Assembly (NCBI GenBank): GCA_023383055.1
Contig: JAHDYP010000042.1
Coordinates: 1-43,627 of the forward strand
From: Verrucomicrobiota bacterium
GTDB lineage: Bacteria > Verrucomicrobiota > Verrucomicrobiia > Limisphaerales > JAHDYP01
DNA: 43,627 bases
Reading direction: 5' to 3'
In this document: positions 17,891-26,209 of the stretch, piece after piece
How positions within the stretch are numbered: the stretch's first letter is position 1
Layout: every line of letters begins with the position of its first letter
Translations under genes and position numbers: made by a program
The notes under the pieces: generated by a model
Databases searched by the model: none
Seen by the model: only the letters and a program-made list of their open reading frames with translations
Told to the model about the DNA's origin: nothing

Positions 17891-19008
17891 GCTCATCCAA
17901 CCCCGATCGGGTCCCCTTCGTGGACCTCTATGCCCAATACCTGACGATCGAGCCGGAGATCGACGAAGCCATTGCCAGCGTCATCCGTGAATCCGCCTAT
18001 GTCCGGGGACGGCAGGTGGAATCCTTCGAACGCGGCTGGGCGGAACTGCTCGGCGTCAAATACTGCGTCTCCTGCGCCAACGGCACGGACGCCCTCTACA
18101 TCGCCATGCGCGGGCTCGGCCTCAAGCCGGGCGATGAGGTGATCACCACGGCGCACTCCTGGATCTCGACTTCCGAGACCATCACCCAGGCGGGCGGACG
18201 GGTGGTGTTTTGCGATACCGACGACACCTTCACGATCGATCCGGCGCGGATCGAGGCGCGGATCACCGACCGCACCGTGGGGATCATCCCGGTCCATCTC
18301 TATGGCCAGCCAGCCGACATGGATCCCATCATGGCCATCGCGCGGAAACGCGGGCTGTGGGTGATCGAAGATTGCGCCCAGGCGCACCTGGCCCGCTACC
18401 GAGGCCAACTCGTCGGCACCTTCGGTCAAGCCGCCACCTTCTCCTTTTACCCGGGCAAGAACCTGGGCGCCTACGGGGATGCCGGTTGCGTTGTGACCCA
18501 CGATGCCGCGCTCGCCGACTGGATGAGCTTGTTCGCGCGCCACGGCGGCAAGGGCGATCACGTGATGGAGGGCATCAACAGCCGGCTGGACGGCATGCAG
18601 GCCGCCGTGTTGAACGTGAAGATGAAACATCTCGAACGCTGGAACCAACTGCGGCGCGAAGAGGCCGGTCGCTACGACGAACTGCTCCGCGGTCTGCCGG
18701 GGGTGGTGACGCCCGGCGTCGCCCCAAACCGCGAGCATGTCTACCATCTGTACGTGATCCGGACCGACCGCCGGGAGGGACTGCGCGCTCACCTGAAAGC
18801 GGCCGGGATCGATACCGTCATCAATTACCCCAAGGCGCTCCCGTTCTATCCCGCTTACGCCTACCTGGGCCATCGACCCGAGGATTTCCCCGTGGCGCAT
18901 GCCAACCAGTCGCGGATTCTCTCGCTGCCAATCTATCCGGAGATCGGCGCCGACCGCGTGGCCCGCGTGGCGAAATGCGTCGGGGAATTTACGGGAGCGA
19001 CGGCGTAA
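17887..19008 (+). CDS. DegT/DnrJ/EryC1 (WbpE/WlbC-like) PLP-dependent aminotransferase
   Basis: 373 aa. The Schiff-base lysine is Lys191 in SFYPGKNLGAYGDAG. The cofactor region VIEDCAQAH (159-167) has the conserved aspartate, and CANGTDAL (63-70) binds the phosphate. The N-terminus VPFVDLYAQY is typical of sugar aminotransferases. Within the overlapping trio it is expected to transaminate the 3-keto-UDP-uronic acid formed by the oxidoreductase, as WbpE does. The start at 17887 overlaps the upstream stop by 4 nt. A 53-nt gap follows before the methyltransferase gene. DegT enzymes act on several keto-sugars, so the exact substrate is inferred. Confidence 0.92.
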   Translation: MSSSNPDRVPFVDLYAQYLTIEPEIDEAIASVIRESAYVRGRQVESFERGWAELLGVKYCVSCANGTDALYIAMRGLGLKPGDEVITTAHSWISTSETITQAGGRVVFCDTDDTFTIDPARIEARITDRTVGIIPVHLYGQPADMDPIMAIARKRGLWVIEDCAQAHLARYRGQLVGTFGQAATFSFYPGKNLGAYGDAGCVVTHDAALADWMSLFARHGGKGDHVMEGINSRLDGMQAAVLNVKMKHLERWNQLRREEAGRYDELLRGLPGVVTPGVAPNREHVYHLYVIRTDRREGLRAHLKAAGIDTVINYPKALPFYPAYAYLGHRPEDFPVAHANQSRILSLPIYPEIGADRVARVAKCVGEFTGATA

Positions 19009-19061
19009 AGGCTCGCCTCGCTGCCTGACCGAATCGGGCCTGGCCGACCAGGAAGAGAGAC

Positions 19062-19691
19062 ATGAACCAGCAGCCTCAAGTAGGGGCGGAGTTTTACGAA
19101 GCGGCGAGCTTCGAACCGCTGAGGATTGAGAGCATCACGGAGCAAATCCGGTTGTTGAGTTATCACAGCTGTACCGACGTGTTGGAGGTGGGGGTGGGCA
19201 AAGGTCTGCTCAAGAGCTTCCTCAAAAACTTCCCACAGATCCGGCATCGGAGCCTGGACATCGCGCCTGATCTGAATCCCGACTTTGTCGGTTCCGTCCT
19301 GCAAATGCCCTTTGCCGACCGACAATTCGAAACCGTGCTCTGCTGCCAGGTCCTGGAACACCTGCCCTTCGAAGAGTTCGAGCGGGCACTGCGCGAGTTG
19401 CGCAGAGTCAGCCGCCGACTGGTAATCGTCTCCCTGCCGGATCGACGGCGGCGGGTCGGCCTAGGGATCTGTCTGCTTCGGCTCGGTTGGCGGAAGTTCG
19501 AGTGGGGCCTGCCTGGATCCAGCCTTGAACGGACGGCGATGTGCCCGCGTCACTTCTGGGAAATCGGCCATGCCCGAGCGACGCGGCTGAGTGCGATTCT
19601 CGACCAGATGAGAAACGCCGGCTTCACAATCCTGAGCCGGCATCGGCTGGAGGGCCATCAGTGGCACAGTTTCTTTCAGCTGCGCCCTTGA
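19062..19691 (+). CDS. Class I SAM-dependent methyltransferase
   Basis: 209 aa. Motif I is VLEVGVGKGLL (about 40-50), the acidic residue after strand 2 is in RSLDIAPDL, and the post-II/III region is ETVLCCQVLEHLPFEEFERAL. This is the Methyltransf_11 type fold. The ATG has a good upstream AGGAAGAGAG sequence. The gene ends in a convergent overlap of 68 nt with the flippase gene on the other strand; its own C-terminus (AGFTILSRHRLEGHQWHSFFQL) has the usual look of the family, so the overlap probably arose by extension of the flippase gene. Likely function is methylation of a sugar or lipid-linked glycan intermediate; the acceptor is unknown. Confidence 0.87.
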   Translation: MNQQPQVGAEFYEAASFEPLRIESITEQIRLLSYHSCTDVLEVGVGKGLLKSFLKNFPQIRHRSLDIAPDLNPDFVGSVLQMPFADRQFETVLCCQVLEHLPFEEFERALRELRRVSRRLVIVSLPDRRRRVGLGICLLRLGWRKFEWGLPGSSLERTAMCPRHFWEIGHARATRLSAILDQMRNAGFTILSRHRLEGHQWHSFFQLRP

Positions 19692-21006
19692 CCGGCGGGA
19701 TCGGCGACAGGCCCCGGGCCATGCGCCGGTAAGAGAGGAAATAAATCCCGTAAAGCAGCAACATTGTGCCGGCGTATGCAGCTACAGCCTGCGTTGCCGT
19801 GGCGCCCAGTCTGAAGCTGCCCCACAAACTCAAGCCCACACCCATGACCCGAAGCAAATCCAACCCCAGTTGGAATCCCTGTCGTCGCGTCAACACGGCA
19901 ATATTGGAAACGGGTGAAACCAGCATTTGCGCAGCACAGGAGAAAGCCAGGAATGCGGCAAACCATCCCGCCTGAGCCCAATCGGCGCCGAAAACAGGGG
20001 GAAACACCCAGGGACAAATCAGCCCCCCGAGCATCAGGGCCAGGCTAAAGGGCAAGAGCCGAAGCACAAACCGGTTGAACAACGCGCGGACCTCCGCCGG
20101 ACGTTGGGCCAGCAAGGGCGAGGCCTCGGCCAGAAACACCTGAGACACCGCCGTGCCCACGAGCGCCATTGGCACCGACACAAACCGGAAAGCGAAACTG
20201 AAGGCACCGCCTGCTTCGGTTCCGTATAACCCGACAATAATGAGCGGGGGCAACAACAGGCCCGAGGCGTTCAGTAACGCCGCAGGACAACCAAAAAGCG
20301 CAAACGCGGCATACTCACGCGCGGTGCGCACCGCGGATCGCCACGGATGCGGATTCGGCTGCGAGTCCGTGTCCGGGGCGGCATGCACCGCCCGCAGGAG
20401 GCTACCGACGCCGGCCGCCTGGAAAAGGATGCCGCCCACGAGCAATCCCAGTGGCCCTTGCTGGCCGAGGCCCAAAGCAATGCTCGCCGCGGCATTGCTG
20501 GTCGACTGCCATACCCGCGTCCGCATCAACCGTCGATAGTCACGAAGCCGCAAGATCCAATGGTAAAGGGACTCGTAGACGGCCATACCCCCGGTCGCGA
20601 GGGGGATGAACCACCAGTAGTCTGCCGCTTCCGGCACCTGAAGCCAGGCAAAGAATCGGGGAGCCAACCCAAAAACGAGACCACTGATCACCAGAGTTGA
20701 CGCCAGCGCCAGGCCGAGGCTGATTCGCAACAGCTCTTTCGCAGGCCGATTCTCCTGGGGAAGCGGAATGGCCACCTGATAGCGAAGACTCGCCCCGACT
20801 CCAAGCAATCCCGCTGTGGAAGCCAGCACCGCCAGGATGCCAAATTCGGCCGGTGCATACAGACGCGAAAGCACCGGCGATACCGCGACCGCCAGAACCT
20901 GCGCGAATGCGGTTCCCCCGGCGAGAGTTGCCACTTTGGACCGAAGCCCACGTCCGGCAAACAAGTTGGCAACATACTGGTAAACAGCACGGAGCGGCGC
21001 GCTCAT
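19624..21006 (-). CDS. Wzx-like polysaccharide flippase (MOP/MATE superfamily)
   Basis: 460 aa from ATG at 21006 (frame open to 21051, but the added residues are not membrane-like). Twelve or so hydrophobic segments alternate with short loops. GGTAFAQVLAVAVSPVLSRLYAPAEFGILAVLAS near the N-terminus is the typical Wzx/MOP opening, with an early helix and the YxPxEFG motif. It would move lipid-linked repeat units across the inner membrane for polymerisation. The last roughly 25 residues after the final helix (SPIPPVKGAAERN and onward) are encoded on the strand opposite the methyltransferase gene end. The gene follows a methyltransferase (54-nt gap) and is the last of the minus-strand assembly operon. 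Confidence 0.9.
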   Translation of the reverse strand: MSAPLRAVYQYVANLFAGRGLRSKVATLAGGTAFAQVLAVAVSPVLSRLYAPAEFGILAVLASTAGLLGVGASLRYQVAIPLPQENRPAKELLRISLGLALASTLVISGLVFGLAPRFFAWLQVPEAADYWWFIPLATGGMAVYESLYHWILRLRDYRRLMRTRVWQSTSNAAASIALGLGQQGPLGLLVGGILFQAAGVGSLLRAVHAAPDTDSQPNPHPWRSAVRTAREYAAFALFGCPAALLNASGLLLPPLIIVGLYGTEAGGAFSFAFRFVSVPMALVGTAVSQVFLAEASPLLAQRPAEVRALFNRFVLRLLPFSLALMLGGLICPWVFPPVFGADWAQAGWFAAFLAFSCAAQMLVSPVSNIAVLTRRQGFQLGLDLLRVMGVGLSLWGSFRLGATATQAVAAYAGTMLLLYGIYFLSYRRMARGLSPIPPVKGAAERNCATDGPPADAGSGL

Positions 21007-21060
21007 CGTGAGGGTTCGAGCCTGGAGGCATCGTCGGTCGCCGGTCGGCAACCGCCCGTT

Positions 21061-21777
21061 TCACCTGACATAGATCACGTTGAAGTTGGCGGCGTACTTG
21101 CCGCTGCGCGGCCACGCCTTGAATATGCCCGCGTCCAACCGGGCCAGCAGTTCACCGATCGACCGCGAGAGTGAGATGTTGGGCAGCGCCTTGGCCCAGT
21201 AGCCAAACAGGTTGAACGGCTGGAACTCGTAGCGGGTAAAATGCGCGGCAAACGCCTGGATCTGGCGCTCGTAGAGATTGCATTCATCCGGCCAACTGGT
21301 GAACGAGAAATGCGCGGCGCGCACCGCGGAAAACAGCGGGTTGTGTCCCAGGGGCTCGTAAATGAAAACGCAGCGACCGCCCGGTTTGAGGATCCGCGAG
21401 AATTGCCGCGAGGCCCGATCGAGATCGTGCGCCAGGTGATGCATGGTCGCCTGCCCCACCACCACGTCGAACGAGCCGGGCTCGAACCGCGACAACTCCA
21501 GGACATCCCCAACCAGCAATTCGAGGTTCGGCAGGTGCCCGTGTTTGGCTCGGGCCGAGGCCACGTAATCCTCCGACCGATCCATGGCGATGACTCTCGC
21601 CTGGGGATGGTTCGAAGCCAGCCAGCCGGAAAGATCGCCGTGACCGCAGCAGACTTCGAGCACCCGGCCGCTCTCGAGGCCGGTTCCGATCAAGGCCCGG
21701 TAACCGGCCCGGAAGAGGGAGAGATCGCTGAGCCGATAGTGGCGGATGGCATCTTCAACGCTAACCACGAGCCGCAT
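21061..21777 (-). CDS. Class I SAM-dependent methyltransferase
   Basis: 238 aa. Motif I VLEVCCGHGDLSGWL, the acidic loop VIAMDRSEDYV, motif II GSFDVVVGQATMHHLAHD and motif III ILKPGGRCVFIYEPLG are all clear, placing it in the UbiE/Methyltransf_11 group. The C-terminal half contains aromatic-rich segments (RYEFQPFNLFGYWAKALP) often seen in methyltransferases acting on lipid-linked or bulky substrates. It lies between a secreted beta-helix gene and the flippase gene in a minus-strand operon. Alternative substrates (quinone, lipid) cannot be excluded, but the location favours glycan decoration. Confidence 0.88.
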   Translation of the reverse strand: MRLVVSVEDAIRHYRLSDLSLFRAGYRALIGTGLESGRVLEVCCGHGDLSGWLASNHPQARVIAMDRSEDYVASARAKHGHLPNLELLVGDVLELSRFEPGSFDVVVGQATMHHLAHDLDRASRQFSRILKPGGRCVFIYEPLGHNPLFSAVRAAHFSFTSWPDECNLYERQIQAFAAHFTRYEFQPFNLFGYWAKALPNISLSRSIGELLARLDAGIFKAWPRSGKYAANFNVIYVR

Positions 21778-21858
21778 GGTGCGGATCAGCCGTCCTCACA
21801 GCAAGGCAAAAGGCGGCTTCAGGGCCACACGCTCCGCCTGCTTCCGCGACTCGGACTG

Positions 21859-24192
21859 TCACGGCGTGGGGGCGGGCTTGTCAGAGAACGACACCTCCCA
21901 CCAGGTGGCGTCCGCTTCATCAAACCGCAGCGTAAGGACATCGCCGCGGCCCAAGGTGCGTTCCGGAGCGCCGAGTCCCAGCCCGCTGTTCACCAGGAGG
22001 CCCTGATCCTGGAGGGTGACCGTCCGCTCGTCCGACGTGCCCAGGATACAGAGCATCTGACCGTCGAGACCCGGGGTGATGGCCGGGGTGATTAGCACCG
22101 TCACCGGGCCGTCGGAACCCGCCACCCGCACGTTGTAGCCATTGGGAAGAATCTGGCCATCCGCCGAGACTGTCTGAAGCGAGGTGGGTTGATAAGACCG
22201 GGAACGGCCCAGGAAAGCCTGGTCTTTCTGGGTGTCACTACCCTGATCTTCGATGATGGGATTCGTCATACTGGAATGATTGTCCCGAACGATGGTCTGA
22301 CTGACGGCCGGATCGATTGCGATCGCGCTGCCTGTCGCCTGGCCGATCCGGTTCCGTGCCAGGACAATATTGAGGGTTTCGAAATCAGGGTTGGACGTGG
22401 CATGAATCGCCGATCCAATGCTGTCGATCAGGGTGTTCTCGGTGACCGAGACATTTCTACCGCTGACTTGAATCGACGCGATTTGGCCATTGAGCAGGCA
22501 GTAGTTGCCCATAATGACGGCGTTGATGACAGGATTGTGCTGTTGCAGCACGGCAATGTTGCGTCCGCCATTGTCCCAGCAGAGGTTGTTCGCGACCGAG
22601 ACATCCACCAAGGGTGCCAGGGCGGTGAGGCTGATACCCTCGTTGGCACAGCGCCCGATCTTGTTGCCCGTCACGAGAATGCGAGTGCCGCCCTGGATAC
22701 GGATTCCGGTCTGGTAAACCGCTCCAGGACGCACCCGGCGGTCAGCGGTGATCACATTGTCGGCCACCATGATGTCGTTGAGGTACTGAAAATTGCCCGG
22801 AATCACGATGACCCCGGCGTTCCAGAAATCCCGAAACAGATTGTTGGCGATGAGCACCGGACCGATCGGCTGGGTGTTATAGGATGCCTCAACCTCGACT
22901 CCGCGCACCACATCTTCAAAGGTGCAGCCTGTCACCTTAAGTCCAGGGCCCAGCGAAGCCACGCCCGATCCATCCAGCCCCAGGGTGCCATGCTGCAACG
23001 TCCCACCACGCCGGAATACACAGTCTCGCACATTGGTATCATGGGAAGTCTTTTCCCTCTGACTGACCAGAATGCCGTGATTGGGGAAATCCTCGAACTG
23101 GCAATGGTCGAAGGTCAGGGTCGAATTGGTTCCCCAAAGGACAATTTCACCGGCAATTTCAGCCGGAATGATCGGGTTGGCTCCCGGCCCGATAAACCTG
23201 AGCCCTCGCACGGTCACGTTCGTGCAATCCGTGATCGAAAGAACGGAACCCAGACCGCTGGCGGAGATTATCGCGCCTTCCCCTTCAATCGTCACTCCGG
23301 ATCGGCCCTTGAGCAACAGCGGCGCGCGCGCATGTTCCAGTTGATAGTTGCCCGCCGCCACCGGCATTCCCAGCCGTTCCATCGGGTAGACCCCCGGCCG
23401 CAGCACCAGGCGGTCGCCGTCCTCGACCGCCGCCAGCGCGTTGCTGAGCGTTAGCCACGGATAATCCATCCGGCCCCGGAGCGCCTTCGCGTCGTCACCA
23501 AGTACAGGGTCCACCCAGAGCGTTTGGGAAACAGGAAGGAGTTCGGCCGCGGATGAGGCTGCAGATATGCGCAGCCCCTCGGCATCGGACTGCAAGCTGA
23601 TATTATCGCCCGCATACAGGTTCACGTGGTCGGTCAGTCCGTTGACACTGCGAACAGTGACGCCGGGAGCAATCTTCGGCGCGGTGATCGCTTGGTCGAG
23701 GATGGACTCGGAGGTCACGGCACCGGGTCCGGCTTCGCGCGCGGTCTGCGACCATGCGGCTTCGGCGGCAAACGGCGCAAACAAGGCGTAGGGAGCGGCG
23801 GTGATCGGCTGACGGGGCGTGAGCCGTTCGAAATCACCGGGCGAATCCGTTGGTTTGATTTCAATCTCGAGCCAGGCACCGCCTTCCGCCATGACCGTTG
23901 GCTGCAGATCCAGGTAAACCGTAAACAGACCTTCATCCACGGTGACATTGGTCCGCTGCAGGGTGCCCAGGGCCAACCCGGCCTCTTGGGCGTCGAATAC
24001 GGTGAACCGAAAGTCGAATGCGCCGCTCACCGGTTCATCCGCTTCCGCCAGACGCCCTTGGTAAACGACGGGGAGCGCCGCGGACTGAGCGCGCGACGCC
24101 GCAACGAAGCCACCGGCCATCAAGCCGCAAACCACCGAAACCCAGAGCCATCGACGGCTCGTCCGACATCCGGCCAAAAGCGCTGCAATCAT
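21859..24192 (-). CDS. Secreted beta-helix protein with N-terminal tail-fibre-like domain
   Basis: About 777 aa from ATG at 24192; the longer frame to 24255 would start with TTG. A signal peptide is likely (RRWLWVSVVCGLMAGGFVAASRAQS). Residues about 40-150 (VVYQGRLAEADEPVSGAFDF, then LTPRQPITAAPYA) match an N-terminal domain found on many secreted Verrucomicrobiota and tail-fibre-like proteins (from memory). After a short linker, LWVDPVLGDDAKALRGRMDYP begins a right-handed beta-helix with many NVTVRGLRF/NNLFRDFWNAGVIV coils. A small C-terminal beta domain ends with TWWEVSFSDKP. It sits inside the polysaccharide assembly operon, so glycan binding or cleavage outside the membrane is plausible; no catalytic residues were confirmed. 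Confidence 0.82.
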   Translation of the reverse strand: MIAALLAGCRTSRRWLWVSVVCGLMAGGFVAASRAQSAALPVVYQGRLAEADEPVSGAFDFRFTVFDAQEAGLALGTLQRTNVTVDEGLFTVYLDLQPTVMAEGGAWLEIEIKPTDSPGDFERLTPRQPITAAPYALFAPFAAEAAWSQTAREAGPGAVTSESILDQAITAPKIAPGVTVRSVNGLTDHVNLYAGDNISLQSDAEGLRISAASSAAELLPVSQTLWVDPVLGDDAKALRGRMDYPWLTLSNALAAVEDGDRLVLRPGVYPMERLGMPVAAGNYQLEHARAPLLLKGRSGVTIEGEGAIISASGLGSVLSITDCTNVTVRGLRFIGPGANPIIPAEIAGEIVLWGTNSTLTFDHCQFEDFPNHGILVSQREKTSHDTNVRDCVFRRGGTLQHGTLGLDGSGVASLGPGLKVTGCTFEDVVRGVEVEASYNTQPIGPVLIANNLFRDFWNAGVIVIPGNFQYLNDIMVADNVITADRRVRPGAVYQTGIRIQGGTRILVTGNKIGRCANEGISLTALAPLVDVSVANNLCWDNGGRNIAVLQQHNPVINAVIMGNYCLLNGQIASIQVSGRNVSVTENTLIDSIGSAIHATSNPDFETLNIVLARNRIGQATGSAIAIDPAVSQTIVRDNHSSMTNPIIEDQGSDTQKDQAFLGRSRSYQPTSLQTVSADGQILPNGYNVRVAGSDGPVTVLITPAITPGLDGQMLCILGTSDERTVTLQDQGLLVNSGLGLGAPERTLGRGDVLTLRFDEADATWWEVSFSDKPAPTP

Positions 24193-24284
24193 CTTCCCGA
24201 GTAAAGCGTCGCACCTCGGGAAAAGGCAAGCCCTCGAAGCCACCAAGGGATGCAACCCAGGGCCGCGGCTGGATCCAAACCGGG

Positions 24285-26171
24285 CTACGGGGGGCTCGCA
24301 GGCTTCGTCTCCGCCAGCTTGCGTTTGACGATCCGCAGATAACGGTCGGCGATGGGATTGGGCCAGACCTTGATGGCGAGCGACCGTTCGAACCAGGCCT
24401 GAGCTTCCTCGAGCTTTCCTTCCTGGACCGCGTGCCAGCCATGGATGGCGGCGACGTAATAACTGAGCGGATCGCGCCGCAATGCCTCGGCAAACCAGGG
24501 GGCGCCCAACGACGGATTGCCCAGCCAGTCATGACACATCCCGATGCGCAGCGGCGGGTAGGGACTATGCGGATTGGCCTGGTCGGCCAGCCGATACCAG
24601 TCCATGGCCTCCCTCGCGGCATCGGCCCAACCGGCGTAACCCTGCCAGCTGATCAACCGGTGGCATTCGCCGATTTCATAGAGCGTATCGGGGTTGCCCG
24701 GTTCAACCGTGTGCGCGGCCATCAGGGGTTCGAGGCGCTGTTGGGGACGCGTGGACAGGGTCCGGGCATTATCGAGCGGAAGTCCTTCCGCGCGCATGCG
24801 GAATGCCTGAACGGCCAGCAGCGCCACCACCGCCACTGCCAGCGCCGAGATCAGGATACGAACCGGGATTCCAAGCCGAAGCCAGTATCGGCTCGTGGCG
24901 AAACGCAGGTGCGCCGCCAGCCCCCCGGCAAGCGCGGCCGCGACGCCGGCCGTGGCCGGAACGTCAAGGTTGAATTCGACCAGGGAATGCAGAGCGGCAA
25001 ATAAGAGCCCCCCGGACGCGCCCAGCACGTACCCCGCCCGATCGCTCTGGCTCGAGGTGAAATCGCCACCCTCGCGCCGCACCCGCCGCCAACCGCCGAC
25101 GGCATGGGCTGCCAGGAGCCCGAGCGTGGACAGGGCGATACCCGCGCCCACCACGCCCCAGTCCGCCATCAGGTTCAGATAATCGTTGTGCGCGCGGCCG
25201 GGCCGGTATTGGGCCAGCCGGACCCGGTACTTCGGGAATCGATAATCGAAGTGGCCGGGACCGACACCGATCCAGGGGTGTTCGCGCCACATGCCCCAAG
25301 CCGACTGCCACATCCAGAGCCGGGTGCGCATTTCGTTCGCCGTATTGGCGCTGCGATCGAAGGAGATCCGTTCCTTGACCTGAGGCACCCGCTGAACGAA
25401 CAGGTAAACACCCGAGGAAACCACCACGATCAACCCAATGGCCAGCCAGCGCCCAGCCCGGCGTCGCACCAACTGGAACAGCAGGAACATCAACGTCACC
25501 CCGCTCGCCAGCCAGGCCCCGCGAGACAAGGAAAAGGCGATCCCGGCCAGGAGCACCAGCGCGGCGTAACCCAGCAGCAGGCGGGTCGCAAAATGGCACC
25601 GCCCCAGGAACGCCCGCCCCAAGGCGAGCGGAAACAACATGCCCAGAAACGCCGCGAAATGGTTCGGACAAATGAACGTTCCCGAAGCCCGGCCCGCGTA
25701 CTGGGCGGGGCGAATGAAATGCCAGACCCGGTCGGATCCGGTGGCGAACTGGAATATGCCGTAGCCCGCCACCAGCACGGCCAGGCCGACCAGCACGTAG
25801 GTGAACAGGCTGGTGTATGAAGTTTTGCGGAGGACGAACGCGGCGATCCAAAAGACCGTGGCCAGGTAGGCGACATACGTCACCTCGCGGCGTGCCGCAT
25901 ACTCGATCTCGGCGCTCGGATACCAGGCGGCCGCATAGAGCCCGAAAACCACCACGCCCCAGCAGGCAGGGGCCACGAAAAGCCTTCCCGGCCCCGCGAC
26001 CCACAGCGAGACCACCCATACCGCCAAGGCACTACCCACAATAAGTTGCGCCAGGGCCAGATCCTGTGGCCGGGCTCCACCCGTGGCGAGCACGCTGAAA
26101 CTCAGACCCAGGACCAGCAACACGCAGAGCGCCCATTCCACCCAGGTCTCGATGCGATCTCGGAAGCTCAT
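24285..26171 (-). CDS. O-antigen ligase/polymerase family (Wzy_C) membrane protein with C-terminal TPR-like region
   Basis: 628 aa from ATG at 26171, 38 nt after the stop of the upstream polymerase-like gene. The frame is open to 26288, but that part overlaps the upstream gene. About eleven to twelve membrane segments are followed by the Wzy_C periplasmic loop, with WREHPWIGVGPGHFDYRF and RAHNDYLNLMADWGVVG; the HxP/GxGPG and HNDYL motifs are typical of WaaL/Wzy proteins. The C-terminal about 150 residues are soluble and contain TPR-like helices (YAGWADAAREAMDWYRLADQ, KLEEAQAWFERSLAIK). It may ligate or polymerise the glycan. TPR tails occur in related ligases that modify pilins or proteins. 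Confidence 0.88.
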   Translation of the reverse strand: MSFRDRIETWVEWALCVLLVLGLSFSVLATGGARPQDLALAQLIVGSALAVWVVSLWVAGPGRLFVAPACWGVVVFGLYAAAWYPSAEIEYAARREVTYVAYLATVFWIAAFVLRKTSYTSLFTYVLVGLAVLVAGYGIFQFATGSDRVWHFIRPAQYAGRASGTFICPNHFAAFLGMLFPLALGRAFLGRCHFATRLLLGYAALVLLAGIAFSLSRGAWLASGVTLMFLLFQLVRRRAGRWLAIGLIVVVSSGVYLFVQRVPQVKERISFDRSANTANEMRTRLWMWQSAWGMWREHPWIGVGPGHFDYRFPKYRVRLAQYRPGRAHNDYLNLMADWGVVGAGIALSTLGLLAAHAVGGWRRVRREGGDFTSSQSDRAGYVLGASGGLLFAALHSLVEFNLDVPATAGVAAALAGGLAAHLRFATSRYWLRLGIPVRILISALAVAVVALLAVQAFRMRAEGLPLDNARTLSTRPQQRLEPLMAAHTVEPGNPDTLYEIGECHRLISWQGYAGWADAAREAMDWYRLADQANPHSPYPPLRIGMCHDWLGNPSLGAPWFAEALRRDPLSYYVAAIHGWHAVQEGKLEEAQAWFERSLAIKVWPNPIADRYLRIVKRKLAETKPASPP

Positions 26172-26209
26172 GCGGCGGGGGTGGGGACCATGGGACCTGC
26201 AATGACGGC

